Source: JAVXGM01 sp036657395
GTDB lineage: Bacteria > Bacillota > Clostridia > Peptostreptococcales > Anaerovoracaceae
Direction: 5' to 3'
Assembly (NCBI GenBank): GCA_036657395.1
Contig: JAVXGM010000003.1
Coordinates: 92,108-156,107 of the forward strand
DNA: 64,000 nucleotides
Positions 49,480 to 58,469 of this stretch are shown here, in pieces (the stretch's first letter is position 1; each line of letters starts with the position of its first letter). The position numbers were made by a program, and so were the translations under genes. The notes below the pieces were generated by a model that was not told where the DNA came from, ran no database searches, and saw nothing but the letters and a program-made list of their open reading frames with translations.

Positions 49480-50733
49480 ATGGCGGAAAATTACAAGATT
49501 AGAGATATATCCCTAGCCCCATCAGGCCACCAGAAAATCCAGTGGGTAAAAAACAATATGCCACTCCTTAGAGGATTGGAAGAAGACTTTGTAAAGACTA
49601 AGCCATTTGCAGGGGTCAAGATTAGCCTGTCTGTACACCTTGAGGCTAAGACTGCTTACCTATGCCTTGTTTTGGCAGCAGGAGGGGCAGAGATGTCTGT
49701 TACAGGCAGTAATGTCCTTTCCACCCAAGATGATGTGGCAGCGGCTCTAGCCGACTCAGGAATAAAAGTCTTTGCATACCATCAAGCGACGGAAGAAGAA
49801 TATGATAGACATATTGAACTTTCCTTGGAACACAAAGCTAACATTATCATTGATGATGGTGGAGATTTGGTGGGAATGCTTCACAATAAGCGTAAGGATC
49901 TGGCTGAAGAGGTTTGGGGTGGTTGCGAGGAAACCACAACTGGGGTAATTCGCCTTCAGGCAATGGAGCGCCAAGGAATACTCGCCTTTCCTATGGTGGC
50001 GGTAAATGATGCCCGCTGTAAGCATCTCTTTGATAATCGCTACGGAACGGGCCAGTCAGTTTGGGGTAGCATTATGACCAATACAAATTTAATCATAGCA
50101 AGTAAGACTGTTGTAGTGGTAGGATACGGCTGGTGCGGCCGAGGGATAGCCATGAGAGCAGGGGCTTTAGGTGCCAAAGTAATCGTGACAGAAATTGATC
50201 CGGTAAAAGCTATTGAGGCCAAGATGGACGGATATGACGTTATGACCATGGAAGAAGCTGCACCCCTTGCAGACATTTGTGTTACAGCCACAGGGTGTCT
50301 TCATACCATTACCGTGAACCATATGAAAAAAATGAAGGACCAGGCAATTCTTGCCAACGCAGGCCATTTCAATGTGGAAATTGACATGGTAGGCTTGGAA
50401 AAAGCAGCAAAATCCAAGAAAGAAACAAGAAGAAACATTATGGGATATGAAGTGGAAGTTGGAAAATGGATAAATGTTATCGCTGAGGGGAGATTAGTAA
50501 ATATAGCAGCAGCAGATGGCCATCCAGCGGAAATTATGGATCTAAGCTTTGCGGTACAAGCTTTGTCAGCAATGTACATTAAAGATAATTACAAGGCCCT
50601 TGAAAACAAAGTAATTGATGTTTCTGGGGAAATTGACGATAACATTGCAAGGCGAAAGCTTGACAGCTGGGGCATTAAGATTGATAAGCTAACCTCAGCA
50701 CAAGAAAAATACCTTAATAGTTGGGAAGTATAA
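49480..50733 (+). CDS. ahcY: Adenosylhomocysteinase
   Basis: A 417-residue NAD-dependent hydrolase splitting S-adenosylhomocysteine into adenosine and homocysteine. The Rossmann core VVVVGYGWCGRGIAMRA lies near residue 208, and NTNLIIASKTV and NAGHFNVEID are present. The C-terminus is the shorter bacterial/archaeal form without the Lys-Tyr tail. It starts 13 bases after glmS. Many Clostridia use Pfs instead, so this route is notable but not rare. It is translated close to the downstream aminotransferase gene (3-base gap). Confidence 0.95.
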   Translation: MAENYKIRDISLAPSGHQKIQWVKNNMPLLRGLEEDFVKTKPFAGVKISLSVHLEAKTAYLCLVLAAGGAEMSVTGSNVLSTQDDVAAALADSGIKVFAYHQATEEEYDRHIELSLEHKANIIIDDGGDLVGMLHNKRKDLAEEVWGGCEETTTGVIRLQAMERQGILAFPMVAVNDARCKHLFDNRYGTGQSVWGSIMTNTNLIIASKTVVVVGYGWCGRGIAMRAGALGAKVIVTEIDPVKAIEAKMDGYDVMTMEEAAPLADICVTATGCLHTITVNHMKKMKDQAILANAGHFNVEIDMVGLEKAAKSKKETRRNIMGYEVEVGKWINVIAEGRLVNIAAADGHPAEIMDLSFAVQALSAMYIKDNYKALENKVIDVSGEIDDNIARRKLDSWGIKIDKLTSAQEKYLNSWEV

Positions 50734-50736
50734 GAT

Positions 50737-51924
50737 ATGAAATTTGCAGACAGATTAAGTTTGTTAGAAGATGATTCTTTGCTAAAAGCATTTGAATTAA
50801 AAGAGACAAAGGATATGATTTCTTTTGCCGCTGGGTGTCCCTCTTCAGAGACATATCCGCTAGATGCGATTAGAGAATCCATGGATAGGGTGATAAAAAA
50901 CCAAGGGGGAGCAGCACTTAGCTATTGTTCCACTAGTGGCTATATTGGATTGCGAGAAATCATGAGAGATCGAATGCAAAAGAAGTTTTCCATTAATTAT
51001 GATCTAGATGAAATAATTATTACTAGTGGATCTCAGCAAGGTCTTGATATGAGTGGAATGCTATTTGTGAACCAAGGAGATGTGGTTCTTTTCGAATCCC
51101 CATCTTACCTAGGGGCAGTCAATGCACTACGTGCATACCAAGCGGAATTAGTGTCAGTTCCAACTGACAGGGATGGCATTAAGATTGAAGACCTAAAAAA
51201 AACTTTAGATAAATATAAAGAGCGGGTGAAGATGATTTATGTCAACCCGGATTTCCAAAACCCTACAGGACGAAGCTGGTCTGATCAGAGGAGAAAAGAC
51301 TTTATGGAGTTTATGGCTGATTATGAAATCCCTGTTTTAGAGGATGCAGCTTACGGGGAGCTTTCCTTTGAAGAGAAATTACAAAAACCCTTGGCTCATT
51401 ATGATACAAAAGGACAGGTAGTATACGTAGGCACTTTTTCCAAGATATTTTGCCCGGGGCTTAGGGTTGCTTGGCTGTGTGCCCGCCGACCAATTATGGA
51501 AAAATATTTAGTCCTAAAAAATGCAGCAGATCTTTCCTCTTCCACCATTGCTCAGATGCAAATGGCTGATTATCTTGAGCATAACGACATCGACCTGCAC
51601 ATTGAGAAGATCAATAAGATTTACAAGGAAAGACGGGACATTATGGTATCACGCATCACAGCGGAATTTCCTAAGGAAGTTCATTTTATAGTGCCAAAGG
51701 GGGGTCTGTTTATTTGGCTTGAACTGCCTGAGGGCAAGGACGGAAGAGAACTTCTAAGGCGAGCTATCAAAGAAAATGTTTCCTTTATTCCAGGAACATC
51801 CTTTTATCCAAGTGGAATAAAAAACAATGAAGTAAGATTAAATTTTTCGAATATGTCAAAAGATGAAATAGCAAAGGGCATGGCGATTTTAGGAAGGCTG
51901 ACCAGACAATATCTAGTCAAATAA
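50737..51924 (+). CDS. PLP-dependent aminotransferase (MocR/LysN-like class I)
   Basis: A 395-residue fold-type I aminotransferase. It begins with SFAAGCPSSETYPLDAIRES and SYCSTSGYIGLREIM, typical of the 2-aminoadipate/MocR-related class. It has TSGSQQGLDM, VNPDFQNPTG (Asn and Asp region), and the PLP lysine in GTFSKIFCPGLRVAW. The HTH of MocR regulators is absent, so it is an enzyme. The likely substrate is an aromatic, branched or 2-aminoadipate-type amino acid; the sequence does not decide. It sits 3 bases after ahcY. Confidence 0.88.
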   Translation: MKFADRLSLLEDDSLLKAFELKETKDMISFAAGCPSSETYPLDAIRESMDRVIKNQGGAALSYCSTSGYIGLREIMRDRMQKKFSINYDLDEIIITSGSQQGLDMSGMLFVNQGDVVLFESPSYLGAVNALRAYQAELVSVPTDRDGIKIEDLKKTLDKYKERVKMIYVNPDFQNPTGRSWSDQRRKDFMEFMADYEIPVLEDAAYGELSFEEKLQKPLAHYDTKGQVVYVGTFSKIFCPGLRVAWLCARRPIMEKYLVLKNAADLSSSTIAQMQMADYLEHNDIDLHIEKINKIYKERRDIMVSRITAEFPKEVHFIVPKGGLFIWLELPEGKDGRELLRRAIKENVSFIPGTSFYPSGIKNNEVRLNFSNMSKDEIAKGMAILGRLTRQYLVK

Positions 51925-51926
51925 TT

Positions 51927-52829
51927 ATGGTAGACAAATTAAAAATTGAAAAAAGAATTTTAAAAATTTCCTTAGCTGGGAGCATCATGTTTTTGCTGGC
52001 TGAGATTGCAGCAGCATACTTCACTGGCTCTCACGCAGTATTAATGGATTGTGTATTTGATATTGCAGATCTAATTATGATTGGACCATTTTTGGTTCTA
52101 GTACCACTATTATACAAACCAGTTACAGAGAAAAGGCCATACGGGTTTTCACAAGTGGAATCCCTCTTTGTCATTATTAAATGTGCCTTGCTGACAGTTG
52201 TAACAGTGCAGCTGATCATAGGCAGCGTTAAGCTGATAATAAACGGTGGAAATGAAGTAAATGCAACGGCTATTGCCATTTTTGAAATTGGTGTTTCTAT
52301 TTCCTGTATTATAATGTACGTGGTTCTTAGAAGGCTAAACAAAAGATACTCATCCCCATCAATACAGGCAGAACTTTACATATGGAAACTTGATGCAATG
52401 AGCACAATGGGTGTAGGCTTGGCATTCTTAGTGCAGCTGATTTTACAGAATACATTACTAAACTGGATTGTGCCATATATTGATCCAGGTATTGCTATTA
52501 TTTTGGCAGCGCTGCTATTAAAGGAACCATTATCCATGGTATGGACGGAACTTAAAAATCTAGTTTTGTTTGCCCCGGGTAGCGAAATCACTGATGACAT
52601 TCGTAAAATCAGCGAGGAATGCCTTAAGGATTATGAATGTGACATAAACTTTTTAGACGTAATTAAAACAGGGCGAAAGCTATGGGTAGAAATTTATATT
52701 GTGCCGAGAAAAGATTTAATCAGTGTGAAAAACATTAAAAAGGCTCATGACGATATTGTGGATGCCTTAAAAAATGAATATGACAGCATCTATGTAGAGA
52801 TTATTCCAGATATTGAAAAATTAAACTAG
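51927..52829 (+). CDS. Cation diffusion facilitator (CDF) transporter
   Basis: A 300-residue CDF protein with five to six membrane helices (about 12-32, 38-60, 80-100, 115-135, 155-180) and a C-terminal cytosolic ferredoxin-like domain. Residues SHAVLMDCVFDIADLI correspond to the helix-2 metal site, but the usual DxxxD is altered, and helix 5 has KLDAMSTMGVG. It probably exports a divalent cation such as Zn, Fe or Mn. It begins two bases after the aminotransferase stop and ends in a strong terminator. Confidence 0.82.
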   Translation: MVDKLKIEKRILKISLAGSIMFLLAEIAAAYFTGSHAVLMDCVFDIADLIMIGPFLVLVPLLYKPVTEKRPYGFSQVESLFVIIKCALLTVVTVQLIIGSVKLIINGGNEVNATAIAIFEIGVSISCIIMYVVLRRLNKRYSSPSIQAELYIWKLDAMSTMGVGLAFLVQLILQNTLLNWIVPYIDPGIAIILAALLLKEPLSMVWTELKNLVLFAPGSEITDDIRKISEECLKDYECDINFLDVIKTGRKLWVEIYIVPRKDLISVKNIKKAHDDIVDALKNEYDSIYVEIIPDIEKLN

Positions 52830-52846
52830 TATATGGTAAAAACAAA

Positions 52847-52894
52847 AAAATAGGGTAGTGAAATCTAAAAGAGTAGTTTTCACTATCCTATTTT
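52847..52894. terminator. Bidirectional terminator between CDF and PNPOx-like genes
   Basis: AAAATAGGGTAGTGAAA pairs with TTTCACTATCCTATTTT (one G-U), loop 14 bases, with A/T runs on both sides. Confidence 0.9.
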
Positions 52895-52908
52895 GATTAC
52901 ATCAAATA

Positions 52909-53388
52909 TTACCACTTATCATTTCGAAAGGCTTTACCTTTTATTTCCTTAATGGTCATTTTGATTACTGAAGTTTTGCCTAAGGCGCCTTTTATAAACT
53001 TCATGCCACCATCAATAAAATCAGGGGAAAATACTTGGATGAATTTCTCCATAACCTGTTGGCGTTCCTCTGGGTTCTCAACTAATTCCACATTACCAAA
53101 GGCGATAACACTTTCAAATCTAGTAGTAAAAAGCTCAGGTGCCACCTGAGAGCGAATAATCGCTGAGAAGCAGGCTTTGCTGTCTCCTTTAATAGCATCA
53201 TACTTGTAGCCATATAAGGCGCCATGAAAGTAGATAGCATCGTTAAAATAAACATAGTTCATAGGGGATCCGTAAGGATATCCTTCATCCCCATTTAAGC
53301 AAAGAGTGCCTTCTGTCCCAGAGGCTAAGAGCTTTATAGTATCTTCAGCTGAAAGCTGGCGCTCAGTTTTAAACATTTTTCTATTCAT
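52909..53388 (-). CDS. Pyridoxamine 5'-phosphate oxidase-like flavin protein
   Basis: A 159-residue split-barrel FMN-binding protein of the PNPOx-like/NimA type (EGTLCLNGDEGYPYGSPMNYVY, AIYFHGALYGYKYDAIKGDSKACFSAI). Such proteins include nitroimidazole reductases and haem- or F420-linked oxidoreductases; the substrate is unclear. The ATG at 53388 follows AGGAGGAATAAAACTA; a longer frame to 53418 lies across the ribosome site. Divergent from the QueG-like gene. Confidence 0.85.
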   Translation of the reverse strand: MNRKMFKTERQLSAEDTIKLLASGTEGTLCLNGDEGYPYGSPMNYVYFNDAIYFHGALYGYKYDAIKGDSKACFSAIIRSQVAPELFTTRFESVIAFGNVELVENPEERQQVMEKFIQVFSPDFIDGGMKFIKGALGKTSVIKMTIKEIKGKAFRNDKW

Positions 53389-53575
53389 TAGTTTTATTCC
53401 TCCTATCGTATTTAGCAATAATTTGTTTGCTTATTTTTATTTCATTATAAAAATAAATTGCACTATATAAAAGCGACTATTATAATGAATATAACAGATT
53501 TACGCTCATATTGAAATAGAAATCATAGCAGACAAGCTTATAACAACAATACAATGATGAAAAGGAGACGAGGAG

Positions 53576-54361
53576 ATGGACTATAAATTTGGAGTAGACA
53601 TTAGGAAAAAAATTGAAGAAGACGTCAAAGAGGCAGTTATAGATTTTCAGCAAAGGCCAGAGGTAACGACTAAATTTGGGGAGCCAATAATAGGTTATGC
53701 CAATATGTACAGCCCAATATTTGATATGCTTTCTGACAAAAACCTGTGCCACCATCCCAAGGGGATATACAGACCCGGAGACACTGTAGTTGTTCACTTT
53801 GTACCCTACGCACCAGAAATTACAAAGAGCAATATAGGTGGCAAGGCGCCGTCCAAGCTGTGGCAAGGGTCATACCACGATTCCCTTATGCTGACCATGC
53901 GTATCAACGGAGTGATTAGAGACGCCCTAGACACTGTTGGACGATTGTCATCTTGCACCAATACCCCTGCGGACTGGGAAGAAGACTTGTGTAGAGAAGA
54001 TTGGTCCCACAAGCTTGTTGCATATGTGGCAGGAATGGGACATTTTGGACCTGCAGGATGCCTTATAACAGAAAAAGGATTTGCTGGCAGATTCGGTTCT
54101 ATTATTACAGACAGCCATCTATCTGAAAAACCACAACCCATGACTGAGGTGGAGCTAGAAGCTCTTTACCATCAACTGATGAGAGAGCAAAGATACGAAG
54201 AGGAAGATGGAGTAACAGTTAGTGAAGAGATGATTCAAGCCTGCCCGGGAAAGGCTATATCCCAGAAGGGAATTAACAGGCATAAATGCCAGGAATACTG
54301 TAAGACTATATCGGAACATATTCCTTCACCAGAAGTGTGTGGAAAGTGCTTTTACTATTAA
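53576..54361 (+). CDS. QueG-like (epoxyqueuosine reductase-related) iron-sulfur protein
   Basis: A 261-residue protein. The segment HKLVAYVAGMGHFGPAGCLITEKGFAGRFGSIITD parallels the QueG core, which reads like AGLGWIGKNTLL. Cysteines cluster late: CPGKAI, HKCQEYC and VCGKCFYY, but not as two regular CxxCxxCxxxC ferredoxin motifs. It therefore looks like a shorter cousin of QueG, perhaps a corrinoid-binding reductase rather than the queuosine enzyme. It starts behind AAAGGAG. TATAAT-like sequence occurs near 53480. Function uncertain. Confidence 0.55.
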   Translation: MDYKFGVDIRKKIEEDVKEAVIDFQQRPEVTTKFGEPIIGYANMYSPIFDMLSDKNLCHHPKGIYRPGDTVVVHFVPYAPEITKSNIGGKAPSKLWQGSYHDSLMLTMRINGVIRDALDTVGRLSSCTNTPADWEEDLCREDWSHKLVAYVAGMGHFGPAGCLITEKGFAGRFGSIITDSHLSEKPQPMTEVELEALYHQLMREQRYEEEDGVTVSEEMIQACPGKAISQKGINRHKCQEYCKTISEHIPSPEVCGKCFYY

Positions 54362-54448
54362 AAAAATAAAGGCAGAACATTTAGCACCTTTTTTTCAAAA
54401 CCACATACCATATAGTATAAAATAAAAAAAAGAAAAGTAGGTGATTAA

Positions 54449-54544
54449 ATGGGTAATAAGTGTGGAATGTTTGATGGCGAAGGTATAGATACTAGCTTGT
54501 TATTTTTCTTCTTACTATTAGTAATTATTTTCTGTAATTGCTAG
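54449..54544 (+). CDS. 31-residue hydrophobic small protein
   Basis: An ORF too short for usual gene finding: N-terminal MGNKCGMFDGEGIDTS, then a membrane helix LLFFFLLLVIIFCNC and stop. A ribosome-site-like AGTAGGTG lies eight bases upstream. Short proteins ending FFFLLLVIIFCNC recur in Clostridia, where they are poorly annotated and sometimes linked to spores; this is from memory. A perfect 19-bp terminator hairpin follows within 40 bases, supporting a real transcript. The rest of the 54362-54677 gap shows nothing else. Confidence 0.6.
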   Translation: MGNKCGMFDGEGIDTSLLFFFLLLVIIFCNC

Positions 54545-54577
54545 GTTAGATTATAGACGATATTGAACTTAAATCTA

Positions 54578-54626
54578 AAAATAGCCACCCACTAACCCTA
54601 AAAGTTAGTGGGTGGCTATTTTGTCC
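54578..54626. terminator. Strong bidirectional terminator
   Basis: A perfect 19-bp stem, AAAATAGCCACCCACTAAC with its complement at 54604-54622, and a 7-base loop. Serves the small ORF and gltX. Confidence 0.92.
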
Positions 54627-54677
54627 TCATTTAAAAAATGGGTTGTAAGAAAATAATTTCTCCCAACCCATTTTAGT

Positions 54678-56327
54678 TTATATTTGTGATTTAATTCTCG
54701 ACCTTGTTCGATCTTCTCCTAAGATTTGTTGGATCTCCCAAATGTCAGGGGATTGGCTGCGACCTACAAGTGCAATACGAATCACCGTACTTACATGGCC
54801 TACATGGCCTTTGAAATCGTCTGGATTTTTCTTAAAATCCTTTGGCTTTGCAGCATAGCCTAAATCCTCACCAATAGTCCTGATCTTATCAAACCACTGG
54901 CTCTGATCGTCACTATGGTCATAGCTGGCAAGATAATTAGTTAAAATTGCGGTAGCATCTTCCTTAGATACATTTTCAGGATAATCCTCTTCTATAACAA
55001 AGTGATCATCAAAGAAGTAGTTGATAAATTGAAAAATTTGTTTGCCACAAATCAAGTCTTTTCTAGGCTTTTTGCCACCCCTACCTAAATCTAAAATCTT
55101 TTCTATATAATCTGAATTACCATCTAAAAGCGGGAGAATTTCAGGGTTAAATTCTCTTGCCCAGCCAGTAAGAAATATATAAAGGTCTTTGGCTGGAATT
55201 TTAACTAAAACATCCTTAGAAACATCGTTTAACTTGTTAAGGTCAAAGAGTGCACCGGAATTACTCATTTTTTCCGCTGAAAATAGGAAATCATCAGGGG
55301 TTGTATTAGGGTTTGCCATACGCCATTCCTCATAGTTTGAATTTAATATGGTAAGTAAATATTCTCTCACTGCCTCAGGTAAATAGCCTTCACTTCTATA
55401 GTAATCTAAAGAAAGCTCAGGGTCTTTTCGCTTGGAAAGTTTACGTTTGTTTCCATCGTCCAGCTTCATAAGTTGAGCTGTGTGACAGTATATAGGCGGT
55501 TCAAACCCTAGCTTATCAAAAAGTTCGATATGAATAGGCAGGGAAGACAGCCATTCTTCACCACGTATTACATGGGTGGTTCTCATTAAATGATCGTCAA
55601 CAACATGAGCCATATGGTAGGTAGGAATGCCTGTTGCCTTGAGAATAACAACATCCTGATAGTTTTCAGGCATAGTTAGGGTGCCACGAATGCCATCCTC
55701 AATGGAAAATGAACTATGATTCTCAATATCAGAGCTGCCACTGGACTTTAGCCGTATTACATAAGGCTTTCCTGCCTTAATATTTCCTTCAATTTCTTCA
55801 AGAGAAAGATTTCGACCTACAGCCCATTTCCCGTAAATTCCAGGGTTTTGCTTTTCTGACTCTTGGGCTGCTCTAATTTCTCCGATTTCATCCTCCGTAA
55901 GGAAGCACGGGTAAGCAAGACCCTTTTGCAAAAGGTCCTTTATATATGATTGATAGATTTCTCCACGCTGGCTTTGGTAGTATGGGCCGTAATCCCCAAT
56001 ATGTCCGTCCATGGTAGCGCCTTCATCAAAAGTGATTCCGAAAAATTCCAGGGAAGAGATAATGGTTTCAACAGCACCTTCCACGTATCGCTTGTCATCA
56101 GTGTCTTCAATACGCAAGTAAAATATGCCGTCGCTTTGGTGGGCAAGGCGTTCATCGACAAAGGCACCATAAAGGTTACCAAGGTGAATAAATCCTGTTG
56201 GACTAGGTCCCAGCCTAGTAACTTTAGCCTTTGGAGGAAGATTTCTCTTTGGAAAAATTTCTTCATAATCAGCAGGTGTTTTTTCTATCTGGGGAAATAA
56301 AATATTTGAAAGTTTGTTATTATCCAT
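54678..56327 (-). CDS. gltX: Glutamyl-tRNA synthetase
   Basis: A 549-residue class I synthetase charging tRNA-Glu. It has the HIGH-type motif PSPTGFIHLGNLYGA (about 41-55), the EDTDDKR segment, MAHVVDDHLMRTTHVIRGEEW, and the KMSKS-type motif RKLSKRKDP (about 300). It is longer than the usual 480-residue bacterial enzyme; the C-terminal anticodon-binding part is extended (from about 370). It is monocistronic and convergent with the small ORF. The matching tRNA-Glu(CTC) lies at 60068-60142. Confidence 0.94.
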   Translation of the reverse strand: MDNNKLSNILFPQIEKTPADYEEIFPKRNLPPKAKVTRLGPSPTGFIHLGNLYGAFVDERLAHQSDGIFYLRIEDTDDKRYVEGAVETIISSLEFFGITFDEGATMDGHIGDYGPYYQSQRGEIYQSYIKDLLQKGLAYPCFLTEDEIGEIRAAQESEKQNPGIYGKWAVGRNLSLEEIEGNIKAGKPYVIRLKSSGSSDIENHSSFSIEDGIRGTLTMPENYQDVVILKATGIPTYHMAHVVDDHLMRTTHVIRGEEWLSSLPIHIELFDKLGFEPPIYCHTAQLMKLDDGNKRKLSKRKDPELSLDYYRSEGYLPEAVREYLLTILNSNYEEWRMANPNTTPDDFLFSAEKMSNSGALFDLNKLNDVSKDVLVKIPAKDLYIFLTGWAREFNPEILPLLDGNSDYIEKILDLGRGGKKPRKDLICGKQIFQFINYFFDDHFVIEEDYPENVSKEDATAILTNYLASYDHSDDQSQWFDKIRTIGEDLGYAAKPKDFKKNPDDFKGHVGHVSTVIRIALVGRSQSPDIWEIQQILGEDRTRSRIKSQI

Positions 56328-56378
56328 ACAGTTGCGCCTCTTTCTTAATTTTTAGTGAAAAACTTTGCTTTTACAAGC

Positions 56379-56393
56379 GTATATATTATATAC
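56379..56393. promoter_or_regulatory. 15-bp palindrome in the gltX divergent region
   Basis: GTATATA and TATATAC flank one T between gltX and the acidic protein gene. It could be a promoter overlap or an operator. Confidence 0.3.
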
Positions 56394-56443
56394 TGTAATC
56401 AAAAACCAATCAACGATATCTTACATATTAGGAGGGGAATCTA

Positions 56444-57364
56444 ATGAGAATAAACGAATTATTAACATATAATGTAGAGCTGGGAAAAGAAAAAACCATT
56501 GGCAGAGAAGTGGAAGCGGAAGGACGTAAATTTTTCATACTCGGAATAAGGCAGGTAGAAGAAGATGGAGAATTGTTTAATCGTCTTATGGTACTTCAAG
56601 AAGATGAAGATATTTTAGAAGATGAGGAAGACTGGGAAGAGGAGCAAGAGGTAGAGGGAGTGACTAATCGTCAGATACTTATTGATGCATTTGTTTCTGG
56701 AGATGATTCTCAGGATTTGGGAGAAGTAATAGTAGGCGGCATTTCCTGTGGGATGGAACTTGCCAATGGCTGGGGAATGGAAGAAATGAGCTTTGATGCG
56801 GTTACACTTCTTAAACACTTTGGATCTCAAGTGGATTTGCCACTGTATTGGAGAGGCAAAGAGTTGGAAGATCTAGGAATAACTGAGTATGACGTAGACG
56901 AAATGGCTTATGGCCTTGACTGGAATGGTAGTCTTAAAGGTGTGATGGAAAACCCTATGGAAGAGGTCCTTGTAGGAAAAGTGATTGAATGCCAGATAGG
57001 TCAATACGATGTGCCACAGGTGGTTTCGGTTCCTGACAAAGAAGGCAGAGTGATTAAGCTGGAGATCAGAGGAGTTAGCGTAATTGAGCTTATGGAAGAT
57101 ACTCTTATAGAAGAGGATCAGACTATACCTGGAAAGCGACTTTTAATCCTTGATTATATTGCCGATGAGGATGTTCAAGTTGAGATTTACAAAAAAGATT
57201 ATTTAGACTTGCCTTTTGACGAAAACGAGGAGTTACCACTAGCGTTTGACCTTTCAATTACAAGAGAGGATGGGGCATGTAATAGTCTTGTTCTAGATGT
57301 GGTCTCTGAAGGGTTTGAAGGACCAGTAGACATAGAATGGTTGTCATATTGTATCCTAGCCTAA
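56444..57364 (+). CDS. Unknown acidic protein
   Basis: A 306-residue soluble protein with no family I recognise. It has no signal peptide or membrane helix. It is very acidic, with a Glu/Asp run at about 50-72 (LQEDEDILEDEEDWEEEQE). The rest looks like mixed alpha/beta sequence with few cysteines, including WGMEEMSFDAVTLLKHFG and LLILDYIADEDVQVEI. It follows TAGGAGGGG at good spacing and is divergent from gltX. Codon use resembles the neighbours, so it is likely native rather than acquired. Confidence 0.75.
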   Translation: MRINELLTYNVELGKEKTIGREVEAEGRKFFILGIRQVEEDGELFNRLMVLQEDEDILEDEEDWEEEQEVEGVTNRQILIDAFVSGDDSQDLGEVIVGGISCGMELANGWGMEEMSFDAVTLLKHFGSQVDLPLYWRGKELEDLGITEYDVDEMAYGLDWNGSLKGVMENPMEEVLVGKVIECQIGQYDVPQVVSVPDKEGRVIKLEIRGVSVIELMEDTLIEEDQTIPGKRLLILDYIADEDVQVEIYKKDYLDLPFDENEELPLAFDLSITREDGACNSLVLDVVSEGFEGPVDIEWLSYCILA

Positions 57365-57390
57365 TAGGCGGAAACAAATTTTAGAAGGCT

Positions 57391-58302
57391 TCAATCAGAG
57401 GTCTTCTTTTTTTTGAATCCAGGGAACTCAGCCACAATAATTGCTATGAACATAAAAATGCAGCCAAGAACCATTCGCCCACGGAATATCTCATGTGCCA
57501 AAGTTACCGCAAAGATTGTACCAAAGACAGTTTCTGTGGAAAGAATAATAGCAGTATGGTTTGCTGGAGCCCGCATTTGGCAGATATTTTGTAATAAAAA
57601 TGCAAAAGCAGTATTGAAGGTAATCAAATAGATTAGACTTAGAATACTGGAGGTAGACATGGTTAGCGGGTTTATTGGAGTCTCTGTAATTACTCCACCT
57701 ATTAAAGAAAAAACAGCGGCAAAGGCAATCTGGACAAAAGTGAAGGCGGTTGCATCCATGTCCTTCATGAAAATCCCGATTAAAATAATCTGAATAGAAA
57801 ATGTAAGGGCAAAGATTAAAGTTAGAATGTCTCCAAAGCCTATGGTTAGATCATCAGTCAAGGTAAGGAGGGCAATTCCAATAAGGGCAAGCAAAGCAGC
57901 AAATATAATTTTCTTTCCAGGACGGGTTTTAAAGACAATCCAAGATAAAAGTGGGACTATCACAGTGTACAGCGAGATGATAAAACTTTGTTTCCCAGGA
58001 GTGGTGTATTGAAGTCCTATGGTTTGTAAGGTGCTTCCTAAAAAGATAAGGAATCCAATAAGTGCACCACATAAAAGCATTCTCTTTGTAATGAATTTGA
58101 ATTTCTTCAGGCAGAAGGGAATCATGACAATGGTGGCACCAATTAGTCTATAGGCCATAATATTCATAGGGGTCATATCTTGAAGGGTAAAGCCAGTAGC
58201 TACAAAGCCGCCTCCCCAAAAAAGTGCCACGAAAACAAGGCCTAAATCGGCCAATAAAATTTTTCGTTTTTTTTCCTTAGTCCTTGTCTCTAATGTGACC
58301 AT
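57391..58302 (-). CDS. EamA/DMT-family exporter
   Basis: A 303-residue drug/metabolite transporter with ten helices in two EamA halves (ADLGLVFVALFWGGGFVATG; a second repeat begins near ILTLIFALTFSIQIILIG). It probably exports amino acids or metabolites. The ATG at 58302 (MVTLETRTKEKKRK) lies about 12 bases behind AAGGA; the ATG at 58335 would add 11 residues and cannot be excluded. Monocistronic and convergent with the acidic protein gene. Confidence 0.88.
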   Translation of the reverse strand: MVTLETRTKEKKRKILLADLGLVFVALFWGGGFVATGFTLQDMTPMNIMAYRLIGATIVMIPFCLKKFKFITKRMLLCGALIGFLIFLGSTLQTIGLQYTTPGKQSFIISLYTVIVPLLSWIVFKTRPGKKIIFAALLALIGIALLTLTDDLTIGFGDILTLIFALTFSIQIILIGIFMKDMDATAFTFVQIAFAAVFSLIGGVITETPINPLTMSTSSILSLIYLITFNTAFAFLLQNICQMRAPANHTAIILSTETVFGTIFAVTLAHEIFRGRMVLGCIFMFIAIIVAEFPGFKKKKTSD

Positions 58303-58469
58303 AAGTACAAAAATCCTTCTTATTCTGATAAACATATCAATTTTATTTCCATTGTATCTGAACCAAGGGAAGAATGCAAACTACAAATAACGTGTTTAAA
58401 AAAATATTGCCAGGCCGATTTCCAATGATATAATAGATTTAAAAAAGCGTTCAAACCAGTGAGGGATAA

